The notes: generated from the sequence alone by a model not told the origin. A stretch of DNA of 10,536 bases from Oscillospiraceae bacterium (GCA_029004655.1 JAQVYP010000050.1:1-10536), one strand, 5' to 3'. Shown: positions 1-6,170, counted from the first letter of the stretch. A program made the numbers and translations.

Positions 1-1
1 A

Positions 2-946
2 ACTTACGATCCATCCAAATGGAGAAAATATAATACTAACGTTAGTAAAAGTGGTAGCAACTTTTCGTTTATTATGGATAATGATGGAGTTTCAATAACA
101 AATGGTATCTTATCTATGCAACGAGGTTCTTGGAGTAAAATATTATTAGACCCAACCAATGGTATTAAAATACAAAAAAACACAGGAACTGCGGGTTCGC
201 CAACTTGGTCAGACCAATTTTATGCCGATGCATCTGGAAATCTTATATTAACGGGCACAATTTATGCTAATGCGGGTAATATCGGAGGTTGGAATATAAA
301 TAGCAACTATCTGTTAAACGGAGCAACCAGTTCATACATAGTTGGTATGAGTAGTTCTGTATCAGCAGGAGATATATCATTTTGGGCGGGTTCTACATAT
401 GCCAATAGAGCAAGTGCTCCCTTTCGAGTAACAAATAATGGAAGTTTGTATGCTACTAATGGTATGTTTACAGGGGTAGTTAATGCGACAAGCGGAAATA
501 TAACGGGGAAATTGTTGTTTGGTGGTAATAGTAATTTTTATATTGATGGTTCAAGTGGAGCTCCTTATAGAATATATATGTATGGTAGCAACGACAGTTC
601 ATTTATAGTAGATAATTATGGTAACGTTTCTGCCAATGGATTTTTTAGCGACAACATGAGTGCAAATAAAATTACAATAACACCATACATAGGTTCACCA
701 TATCCACTTGGATATTTACATAAAGCAAATGATTTAGATGGATTGACATTATCAACAAACGTCAACACAGACCTTAATCTTGTAGCCAATAGAGTTTTGA
801 GAATTAGAAATAACGCTGCCTATGGAACAATACTAATAGGAGATAATAATATTGCTAAAACAATTATAATTGGCACTACTGGCGGCAACACGGAAATACG
901 AATGTACGGACGTATATTTATGAATGGCATATTATCTTCAGAATAA
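2..946 (+). CDS. Phage tail protein (tail tip / fibre type), C-terminal part
   Basis: The reading frame is open from the first bases of the window, so this is the 3' part of a longer gene; an internal ATG at 74 is not taken as the start. The visible 314 residues are rich in G, N, S, T and Y with no enzyme motif. They carry a GTIYANAGNIGGWNI-type motif, which I recognise from the C-terminal regions of Bacillota phage tail-tip and endopeptidase-associated tail proteins, followed by repeated short beta-strand-like units (for example NGSLYATNGMFTGVVNATSG) typical of trimeric fibre shafts. It ends 13 bases before the next gene, and all downstream genes run the same way, which fits the usual order of tail-tip gene followed by baseplate and fibre genes. 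Tail role is fairly secure; the exact family is inference because the N-terminus is missing. Confidence 0.72.
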   Translation, partial: TYDPSKWRKYNTNVSKSGSNFSFIMDNDGVSITNGILSMQRGSWSKILLDPTNGIKIQKNTGTAGSPTWSDQFYADASGNLILTGTIYANAGNIGGWNINSNYLLNGATSSYIVGMSSSVSAGDISFWAGSTYANRASAPFRVTNNGSLYATNGMFTGVVNATSGNITGKLLFGGNSNFYIDGSSGAPYRIYMYGSNDSSFIVDNYGNVSANGFFSDNMSANKITITPYIGSPYPLGYLHKANDLDGLTLSTNVNTDLNLVANRVLRIRNNAAYGTILIGDNNIAKTIIIGTTGGNTEIRMYGRIFMNGILSSE

Positions 947-959
947 AGGAGAAAGTAAA

Positions 960-1220
960 ATGATAACAATAAACGATATTAAATTAATAAACGGCAAACG
1001 GGTTTCACAACAAGAAGAAACAGGTACACAAATCGAGGACTTGCGTGAACTCGCCAATCGAGCGCAACAGTACGCTTCAGATCTTGAAATGTACAAACGT
1101 AACATGATTGACAATAATGAAATAGTAGAAAGACTTGAAAAATCACGTTCAAGATTTTTAGCGGCTGTTTCTTTTGCAATGGTATATGAAAATGAATCTA
1201 ATGGGGGTAGTGAAGTTTGA
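960..1220 (+). CDS. Small helical protein of unknown function in the tail cluster
   Basis: An 86-residue protein. I place the start at ATG 960 because an AAGGAG ribosome binding site (946-951) lies 8 bases upstream. A longer in-frame ATG at 924 would overlap the preceding gene and has no such site. The protein is polar and mostly helical in character (residues about 20-70, with motifs such as IEDLRELANRAQQ and VERLEKSRSRF), compatible with a short coiled coil; no signal peptide or membrane segment is evident. Its last four bases, TTGA, overlap the TTG start of the next gene, suggesting translational coupling. Small helical proteins are common between tail-tip and baseplate genes in phages, but I do not recognise the family. 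I considered and rejected a DGR accessory protein (Avd): it is shorter and lacks the pattern I would expect. Confidence 0.6.
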   Translation: MITINDIKLINGKRVSQQEETGTQIEDLRELANRAQQYASDLEMYKRNMIDNNEIVERLEKSRSRFLAAVSFAMVYENESNGGSEV

Positions 1221-1654
1221 AAATGTTAGCTTTTAAGGCAGTTATGTCTTATAACGCTTTAGCAAAGTTAAAAAATATACAAGTAGATTCATTTAACAAA
1301 TACCGTTGTATAAGGCTTTTAATCAACGCTTTTGAAGCCGAGTTTAAAATTTATGCAGAACGAGAGCAAGAACTTGTAAAATTATATGTCAAGCATGATT
1401 CAGACGGTAATCCTGTAATATACAATGGACAGCCAAAATTTAAAAGTCTTGCTGATGAGGTAAGATATGTAAAAGAAAAAGCTGAAATGAACGAGGAAGA
1501 ACTTGATTTTAATATTGAGCCATTAGAGCTTACAGGAGATGAGGTTAGCCAAATAGGTTTGACATTTAACGATATAGAGATACTCGAAGGTATTGTTAAC
1601 ATAAAATGGAAAGACGGTGGTGCGGATGAAATGTCAGGACATAATCCTTCTTGA
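1217..1654 (+). CDS. Hypothetical phage protein, about 145 residues
   Basis: The chosen start is TTG 1217, overlapping the previous stop as TTGA and preceded at 7 bases by a G-rich site (GGGGGTA, 1203-1209). ATG 1223 is an alternative that would remove only two residues. The protein has a helical N-terminal half (residues about 10-60, with NKYRCIRLLINAFEAEFKIY and EREQELVKLYVKH), a central segment (DSDGNPVIYNGQPKFKSLAD) and an acidic C-terminal part (EELDFNIEPLELTGDEVS). No catalytic motif or membrane segment is visible. It loosely resembles the small DUF1617-like proteins of Bacillota phage tail regions, but that is a weak impression. The position between a tail protein and baseplate-like genes suggests a structural or assembly role. 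Confidence 0.6.
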   Translation: MKMLAFKAVMSYNALAKLKNIQVDSFNKYRCIRLLINAFEAEFKIYAEREQELVKLYVKHDSDGNPVIYNGQPKFKSLADEVRYVKEKAEMNEEELDFNIEPLELTGDEVSQIGLTFNDIEILEGIVNIKWKDGGADEMSGHNPS

Positions 1655-1973
1655 AGATATACATCTGATAGAAGGTTCATATAAAAAAATAGAATTTCCT
1701 TGTTATGGAGATGATGGCACAATTGTTGATTTAGCCGCTTTAGACGATTACGGATGTACATTTTCATATTACGGTGATGAAAAAGTTACAACATTTGATA
1801 TAAAAGGAACGATAAAAGAACCAACATATAACATAATGGAAATTGAAATATTAAGTTCTCATACACAAAACATGGGTGATACGGTTCTGACATATTGCCC
1901 TTATTTAATTGTGGGAGATAAAACAGTAAAACCAGCATGGGGTAGAATTATCATATATTCGGCTGGTTTGTAG
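1626..1973 (+). CDS. Small beta-rich baseplate-region protein of unknown function
   Basis: The frame is open from GTG 1617, but I prefer ATG 1626, which has a GGTGG sequence 5 bases upstream and overlaps the previous gene by 29 bases. The roughly 115-residue product reads as alternating beta strands: an N-terminal region (LEDIHLIEGSYKKIEFPCYG), a DGTIVDLAALDDYGCTFSYYG segment, then TYNIMEIEILSS and a closing WGRIIIYSAG strand. This resembles the one-domain beta-sandwich proteins (IgG-like or BppU-N-like) that decorate phage baseplates, where a phrase of the form DGTxVDLS is frequent. Three cysteines are present, with no metal-binding spacing. The family assignment is inference; that the gene is real is supported by its clean fit between neighbours and the strong ribosome binding site that follows it. 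Confidence 0.6.
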   Translation: MKCQDIILLEDIHLIEGSYKKIEFPCYGDDGTIVDLAALDDYGCTFSYYGDEKVTTFDIKGTIKEPTYNIMEIEILSSHTQNMGDTVLTYCPYLIVGDKTVKPAWGRIIIYSAGL

Positions 1974-1982
1974 GAGGAAAAT

Positions 1983-2246
1983 ATGAGATTGACTATTCCT
2001 CAAACAAAAAGTATTGGTATACATATGTGTAAAAGTTTGCAAGAATTGAAAATGCAATCAAAAATAACAGATGTAAGCATAAATATCCAAAAAGCTTCGC
2101 TTGACCTTAAAATGAACTTGTTTAATAATATATGCCTTGTTTTGGGTGGATTACCAACTAAGCGAAGAGCAATCTTGGGTGATTATCAAGGCATTATGTT
2201 AGGCGATATGTATGACAATACGCTTTACGAATTAACTTGGAGGTGA
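1983..2246 (+). CDS. Hypothetical phage protein, 87 residues
   Basis: The start at ATG 1983 follows a strong AGGAGG-type site (TAGGAGGAAAAT, just upstream). The product is basic, with many Ile, Leu, Met and Lys residues, and has no recognised domain. It contains a repeated-looking phrase near the C-terminus (ILGDYQGIMLGDMYDNTLYEL) and a hydrophobic stretch (FNNICLVLGGL, residues about 46-56) too short and isolated to call a membrane segment. The last codons overlap the ribosome binding site of the next gene, so it is probably co-translated with it. Small proteins just before a receptor-binding gene are often structural or chaperone proteins, but I cannot assign a function. Confidence 0.55.
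   Translation: MRLTIPQTKSIGIHMCKSLQELKMQSKITDVSINIQKASLDLKMNLFNNICLVLGGLPTKRRAILGDYQGIMLGDMYDNTLYELTWR
2239..2246 (+). promoter_or_regulatory. Near-perfect ribosome binding site for a TTG start
   Basis: GGAGGTGA, lying within the last codons and stop of the previous gene, is followed four bases later by TTG 2251. It closely matches the anti-Shine-Dalgarno complement of Bacillota 16S rRNA and decides the TTG start of the gene at 2251. The nearby ATG at 2246 opens a frame that closes after seven codons. Confidence 0.75.
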
Positions 2247-2250
2247 TGAT

Positions 2251-2820
2251 TTGGCAGACAATCGTATAGACCGCACCGAGCATTATGATTTGGCGATTTT
2301 CGACCCAAGTCAAATTGGTGTATATTTTGATGATTTTGTAAAATATTTAGCGGGAACTAACAATTCAAATATGAAAGTTATCGACACAACTTTCTACAAT
2401 TTAACACAACAAATAGCGGGTGTTCATGGAGATAACGCATACGTACATATAAGGTGGGGTACATCGGAAACTCCAGAAGAATTGTTAACAGAACCAGCCG
2501 AATTTATAGGTATTTGCACAAATCATCAGCCGGAAGCACCAACAAACTACGAAGCTTACAAATGGTACAAATATAAAGGTGAAGCAGGTGTTGAAATAGG
2601 TGAACCTCCAGAGGTAGACCCTTTAAAACGTGTTTGGATTTATCCAGAGGGAACTTCAGCTATAAATGAAATTATAGATGAGCTTATTGAAGAAGCGGAA
2701 TCGGCTCGTGACGAATCTAAGGAATACGCAGAGAGCATTTACCTATGGCAGCAAGCACCAAATTTAGAAACGATGAACAACGCAATAATACTGCACCCGC
2801 CAGTATTAGCAACGATATAG
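2251..2820 (+). CDS. Baseplate/tail protein with a C-terminal module duplicated later in the window
   Basis: A 189-residue protein starting at TTG. The N-terminal 80 residues (HYDLAIFDPSQIGVYFDDF; VHIRWGTSETPEELL) are unrecognised. Residues about 85-112 contain GICTNHQPEAP and YKWYKYKGEAG, a phrase common in Bacillota phage fibre proteins next to collagen-like segments. An acidic helix follows (residues 137-162), and then residues 153-189 are identical to the last 37 residues of the BppU-like protein at 8945-10147; the DNA is identical too (2707-2813). It is followed by 15 bases and then the DGR variable protein, and the later copy of the module is also followed by a variable-protein paralogue. 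This suggests that the C-terminal module attaches or docks the adjacent receptor-binding protein. That role is inference. Confidence 0.65.
   Translation: MADNRIDRTEHYDLAIFDPSQIGVYFDDFVKYLAGTNNSNMKVIDTTFYNLTQQIAGVHGDNAYVHIRWGTSETPEELLTEPAEFIGICTNHQPEAPTNYEAYKWYKYKGEAGVEIGEPPEVDPLKRVWIYPEGTSAINEIIDELIEEAESARDESKEYAESIYLWQQAPNLETMNNAIILHPPVLATI
2707..2813 (+). repeat. 107-bp direct repeat, copy 1 (identical to 10034-10140)
   Basis: I compared the two stretches base by base and found no difference over 107 bases, at an offset of 7,327. The flanks diverge at once on the left, and on the right they are only distantly similar. The repeat encodes residues 153-188 of the upstream protein. Perfect DNA identity between genes that otherwise differ points to recent duplication or gene conversion. 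Confidence 0.95.
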
Positions 2821-2835
2821 ATTAGGGGGAGTTTA

Positions 2836-4719
2836 ATGTCACAAGTAAGAAGGCAGGAGTTCGTTGTATCTCTTGCTGAACACGATGCACATTTAGATAA
2901 AATATTAGCAAAAAATGAATTTTTATATGTTAGACAAGAAGATGGCAAATTAAAATTAAAATGCGGAGATGGAAATACTCCTTTGTCAGGGTTAGAATAT
3001 TCAATAGACATTGGCGTAGCTGAATTAGCCGCAGAGAACGCACAGATAGCAAGGACAGGAGCCGAAACAGCTCGTGACGAAGCCGAACAATACGCTGAAG
3101 CGTTAGGTAATGTATATAATAAAAATGAAACTGATGTGTTATTGAATCTCAAAGCTAATAAATTAGTTGATTATGAGCAAGGCAACATTTTAATATCTGA
3201 CGACACAGGTAATATTTCCGACAGCGGATATCATATAAACGTGCTTAATGATAATTATAAAAGATACGGCGTATCGGGTGTTGGTGGTATGAATCCTACT
3301 TTGACACGTTTATGGAATTCTGTTGGTCTTACCGCAAATGCTGGTACAGACACAACTGCGCCTATTAACGATTTTGATGATTTACCGCCATTTAATCGTA
3401 AAAAATGCGTTGGATATTGGATAGACGGCGGAGGTAAAGCGAAATTTATTGTACAGGCATATGAGGGTGACCCTGATTTTGCCGAAGACGGAACAAAAGG
3501 CGATTATGTAGCTGTTGAGGTTAGTCCTTTTTGGTATTATCAGGATGATTTCTCACAACATAATCCCGAACAGATATCAGGTACGCTTGGCGTTTCGCCA
3601 ACTCCTGTTCCGGGATGGCAGCCACATAAGATATGTTTAAATGATGATGGTTCTATCCGTCAAAAAACCTATCTGCCCTGCTATGCCTTAGCGCAAAAAG
3701 ATGGTAAAGCCGTATCGCTTCCCGGGCTTGAAAACGTATTTGGTCATTACAAGGGCTTATGGGATATTGCTCGTACATATGGTGATGTCGAAGCGGCAAA
3801 ACATGCAATTCTTGAACCTATACATGTCCGACATTATGAGTGGTTATTATTCACAATTGAATATGCAACGACTAATTGTCAATCGGTTATGAATGGTGCA
3901 GTAGCTTTGCCGTACAGTAATAGTACAATCTATCAAGCCACAGTAGCAACAATTGGTGAAACGGACAATAATAAATTTATCCTTCCAAATTCAGGTGCTG
4001 CTCCATATGTTGTAGGACAGGTTCTTGCCATGGGTGCGGCAGCTTATGACGAAACACATAAGCGAATCATTGTTGCGATTGAAGATTACGATGCTGATAA
4101 TAAAACGCTTGTTTTTGATGGAGAGGCACTTGACATTCCTGTTGGCTATTGGTCGAACTCCCGTCCGTACAGGACTGGTACATGTAATACTGTGTTAACA
4201 CCTACTGGTTCGCCAGTTTCTAACACAAATGGTAAATATCCTATGAGATACCGTTATCGTGAAAATATATGGGGTAATCAATATTCCACATGCGGCGATT
4301 TGATAGCAAAACGCATAGGTGACGGAACAGAAGAAAATCCTTATTATGTTGAGTGGTACTACTTAATAGACAAGTCGTATTACCCGTCTGCAACGAGCAA
4401 ACCGGATGAAATAGATTTGGATACAGGTGCATGGGTTAAACAACAACAGAGAAGTGAATATGTTGATGGGTATATAAAACAGATAGCAATGGATAGTCGT
4501 TACCCTCACGTTATGACACCAATTATTTCAACAGGTGCGGGTTCAACGACATATTTTTGTGACCGTGTTTATTTGGTTAATACACCTATCGTCCGAGCCG
4601 TCCGGCTCGGTGGTTCCCTGAACTCTGGTGCTTCTGCGGGCGTTCTTCTCTTCCTCGCTCGCCACGCTCCGTCTTCCTCGCCTTGGCATTTCGGAGGCGG
4701 GCTTTATTTTCTCCAATAG
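2836..4719 (+). CDS. DGR variable protein: Mtd-like N-domain tail/receptor-binding protein with C-type-lectin-like C-terminus
   Basis: A 627-residue protein starting at ATG after AGGGGGA (2824-2830). Residues 1-58 match the N-terminal domain pattern of major tropism determinant proteins (RRQEFVV, KNEFLYVRQEDGKLKLKCGDG, TPLSGLEYS), which anchor trimers to the virion. Residues about 60-92 form an Ala/Glu-rich helical stalk. Residues about 145-627 look like the Bacillota DGR target fold (LTRLWNSVGLTANAGTD; NDFDDLPPFNRKKCVG). The C-terminus, residues 588-627, has the C-type-lectin-like DGR signature AVRLGG, NSGASAG, APSSSPW and a terminal GGG. The last 40 codons contain VR (4597-4705). Compared with TR, codons 594, 597, 600, 605, 607, 609, 610, 614, 616, 618, 619 and 623 are altered; these residues are expected to form the receptor-binding surface. 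Role inferred: adhesin whose receptor specificity is diversified by the downstream reverse transcriptase. Confidence 0.9.
   Translation: MSQVRRQEFVVSLAEHDAHLDKILAKNEFLYVRQEDGKLKLKCGDGNTPLSGLEYSIDIGVAELAAENAQIARTGAETARDEAEQYAEALGNVYNKNETDVLLNLKANKLVDYEQGNILISDDTGNISDSGYHINVLNDNYKRYGVSGVGGMNPTLTRLWNSVGLTANAGTDTTAPINDFDDLPPFNRKKCVGYWIDGGGKAKFIVQAYEGDPDFAEDGTKGDYVAVEVSPFWYYQDDFSQHNPEQISGTLGVSPTPVPGWQPHKICLNDDGSIRQKTYLPCYALAQKDGKAVSLPGLENVFGHYKGLWDIARTYGDVEAAKHAILEPIHVRHYEWLLFTIEYATTNCQSVMNGAVALPYSNSTIYQATVATIGETDNNKFILPNSGAAPYVVGQVLAMGAAAYDETHKRIIVAIEDYDADNKTLVFDGEALDIPVGYWSNSRPYRTGTCNTVLTPTGSPVSNTNGKYPMRYRYRENIWGNQYSTCGDLIAKRIGDGTEENPYYVEWYYLIDKSYYPSATSKPDEIDLDTGAWVKQQQRSEYVDGYIKQIAMDSRYPHVMTPIISTGAGSTTYFCDRVYLVNTPIVRAVRLGGSLNSGASAGVLLFLARHAPSSSPWHFGGGLYFLQ
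4593..4610 (+). other. Perfect 7-bp hairpin at the 5' edge of VR
   Basis: CCGAGCC (4593-4599) pairs with GGCTCGG (4604-4610) around the loop GTCC. The left arm begins four bases before VR homology starts and is absent from the TR copy, which reads GTGCTTGCC at that place. It may mark the upstream crossover boundary, or it may be a by-product of coding VRAVRLG with GC-rich codons. Confidence 0.4.
4597..4705 (+). repeat. DGR variable repeat (VR)
   Basis: 109 bases aligned without gaps to TR (4790-4898, offset 193). There are 19 mismatches, all at positions where TR has A: by my count 12 are C, 6 are T and 1 is G in VR. No C, G or T of TR differs. Homology stops at 4706, where a TR T meets a VR A. 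VR is in frame with the variable protein (residues 588-623) and hits first and second codon positions, mainly of AAY codons, which cannot produce stop codons. By hand count it is about 64 percent GC in an AT-rich region. The invariant 3' tail (TCGGAGGCGGG, 4691-4701) is the likely initiation-of-mutagenic-homology segment. Confidence 0.96.
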
Positions 4720-4727
4720 GGGGTTTA

Positions 4728-4748
4728 AAAGGGGGGTACGCCCCCTTT
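4728..4748 (+). other. Hairpin/cruciform just downstream of VR
   Basis: AAAGGGGG (4728-4735) pairs with CCCCCTTT (4741-4748), giving an 8-bp stem with a 5-base loop. In a shifted register the same arms give a TACG tetraloop with one G-T pair. It starts 9 bases after the variable-protein stop. In characterised DGRs a GC-rich hairpin with a short loop a few bases after VR promotes target recognition during retrohoming, and position and size fit. No run of T follows, so a terminator is less likely. Confidence 0.65.
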
Positions 4749-4789
4749 AGTTATATAAAAACATAATATTTTCGGGATTGTATGTGCTT

Positions 4790-4898
4790 GCCGTCCGGCT
4801 CGGTGGTAACCTGAACAATGGTGCTAATGCGGGCGTTCTTATCTTCAACGCTAACAACGCTCCGTCTAACTCGAATTGGAATTACGGAGGCGGGATTT
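4790..4898 (+). repeat. DGR template repeat (TR)
   Basis: This is the invariant donor copy of VR, lying between the variable gene and the reverse transcriptase. It has 24 adenines over 109 bases, of which 19 are substituted in VR. The adenines sit mostly in AAC/AAT codons (594, 596, 597, 600, 607, 609, 610, 614, 616 and 618 in protein numbering), plus ATC, TAC and ATT. The asymmetry identifies this copy as the template: its As are the only variable positions. The frame stays open past the TR end to a TAA at 4925-4927. Confidence 0.96.
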
Positions 4899-5057
4899 TT
4901 CCCCGGTATTCAGTTATGGTAGGTTAATGTGACTCCTACCTAAGCAAAAAAAGCAAATACATTGCACATACTTTTCCGTGGTTGTAAACAACTAAAATTA
5001 TCTGACTGGAACGGCTTAGTAATTTATTGAAAAGCCGTATGGATTTAAAAGAATATA
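4790..5057 (+). ncRNA. Probable DGR template RNA (TR plus structured 3' spacer)
   Basis: In studied DGRs the template is an RNA comprising TR and a downstream spacer of more than 100 bases that primes and binds the reverse transcriptase. Here TR is followed by 159 noncoding bases before the RT start. The spacer contains two visible inverted repeats: GGTAGG (4918-4923) with CCTACC (4935-4940), and ACGGCTT (5011-5017) with AAGCCGT (5032-5038). There is also a small GTTG-TAAA-CAAC hairpin (4981-4992). RNA ends are unknown; the 5' end probably lies upstream of 4790. No convincing promoter is seen, so it may be processed from the tail-operon transcript. Confidence 0.6.
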
Positions 5058-6170
5058 ATGAAAAGATATAAAGAGTTATGGCAAAAATTTTGTTCCTATG
5101 ATAACGCTATTTTAGCGATTACTAATGGAGTGAAATATAAGAAAACAAACCGAAGTGTTGTCCGTAGGTTAGGCGATGGTAAGGGTGGTCTTGACCCAGA
5201 CAAAGTACATGAAATGGCAAATAAACTTGTAAAAATAATAGAAGAAGGCTGGCAACCATCACCTTGTAGGCATATAAGCAGAAGGTGCAAGTCAACAGGT
5301 AAGGTGCGTGAGATTGATTGTCCTACTTTAACCGACCATTTTATACACTGGATGTTAATTTTAGCAATCAAAGAACCTATGACCAGAGGTATGTATAAGT
5401 ATTCGTGCGGTAGTATACCCAACAGAGGAATTAACTTTGCTAAGAAGTCTGTTGAAAGATGGGTAAGAAGTACTAAAAGCAAGTGGTTTGTAAAACTTGA
5501 TATTGTAAAATTTTATCCATCTATTAACAATGATATTTTAAGTTCTTTATTTAGGCGTGTAATAAAAGATGAACGCATGTTGAACGAAATCGACAAAGTT
5601 GTTTATATGATTGGTGATGGATTGGCAATAGGAACTTATACAAGTCAATGGTTTGCCAACTTTTATTTACAATCACTCGACCACTTCATTAAGCAAGAGC
5701 TGTACAAAACACGGCGTGACAAACGGCTTAACTATGTGAATTATTATTTACGTTATATGGATGATATGTTGCTTATTGGTACAAGTAAACGTGATTTACA
5801 AAAAGCAATTAAGGCTATTAGTGCAAAACTTAAAGAAAACTTTGGTCTTGAAATTAAAATTTCGTGGGAGATAAAAGATATTGATAAATATTCAATTGAT
5901 ATTATCGGTTATCGCTTTTATAGAACTCACACGATATTACGAAAGCGAATATTTTTACGGACAAAACGCTTGGCTAAGAAAATACATAAAATAAAGAAAA
6001 ACAGAGGCGTAATCAATCTGCATAACGCACAGGCTATGATGAGTTTGATAGGTTGGGCAAGCCACTGCAATAATAAGAAGTTTTATAATAAATACATAAA
6101 GCCTAATGTAAATTTAAATGAGTTGAAAGGTGTGATTAGTTATGAGAGCAAAAAATACAATACTTCCTGA
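5058..6170 (+). CDS. DGR reverse transcriptase
   Basis: A 370-residue protein starting at ATG 5058 with only a weak A-rich upstream site. Visible RT motifs in order: KVREIDCPTLTDHFIHWML (82-100); SCGSIPNRGINFAKKSV (116-132); KLDIVKFYPSI (146-156) with catalytic Asp148; IGTYTSQWFANFYL (191-204), the DGR form of the motif in which SQ replaces the SP of group II intron and retron enzymes; RYMDD (232-236) with catalytic Asp235 and Asp236; and a thumb region (IIGYRFYRTHTILRKR, 282-297). Length fits DGR RTs, and no maturase or endonuclease domain follows. Inferred role: copy the TR RNA with misincorporation at adenines, after which the cDNA replaces VR in the variable gene (mutagenic retrohoming). 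The gene overlaps the next one by 29 bases and shares its operon with tail genes. Confidence 0.94.
   Translation: MKRYKELWQKFCSYDNAILAITNGVKYKKTNRSVVRRLGDGKGGLDPDKVHEMANKLVKIIEEGWQPSPCRHISRRCKSTGKVREIDCPTLTDHFIHWMLILAIKEPMTRGMYKYSCGSIPNRGINFAKKSVERWVRSTKSKWFVKLDIVKFYPSINNDILSSLFRRVIKDERMLNEIDKVVYMIGDGLAIGTYTSQWFANFYLQSLDHFIKQELYKTRRDKRLNYVNYYLRYMDDMLLIGTSKRDLQKAIKAISAKLKENFGLEIKISWEIKDIDKYSIDIIGYRFYRTHTILRKRIFLRTKRLAKKIHKIKKNRGVINLHNAQAMMSLIGWASHCNNKKFYNKYIKPNVNLNELKGVISYESKKYNTS

Noticed and set aside
924..959. Upstream ATG at 924 as start of the gene at 960
   Set aside because: It overlaps the preceding tail gene and has no ribosome binding site, while ATG 960 has AAGGAG 8 bases upstream.
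1351..1767. Antisense open frames here and at 2739-3152, 5096-5482 and 7404-7724
   Set aside because: They oppose well-supported genes, have low-complexity or Ser/Leu-rich products and no ribosome binding sites or known motifs.
4728..4760. Rho-independent terminator after the variable gene
   Set aside because: The stem is followed by AGTTATATAAAA rather than a T tract on the + strand; position favours the DGR target hairpin, though partial termination cannot be excluded.
4751..4790. Promoter for the template RNA just upstream of TR
   Set aside because: CATAAT (4762-4767) resembles a -10 box, but the -35 position falls in the C-rich arm of the hairpin with no TTGACA-like sequence.
4962..4995. 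Promoter for the RT (TTGCAC followed by TAAACA at 17 bases)
   Set aside because: Only 4 of 6 and 3 of 6 consensus matches; not better than chance in AT-rich DNA.
5058..6170. Group II intron maturase or retron reverse transcriptase
   Set aside because: No maturase or endonuclease domain, no intron RNA domain V, the SQ form of the IGxxxSQ motif, and a neighbouring TR/VR pair with adenine-only differences.
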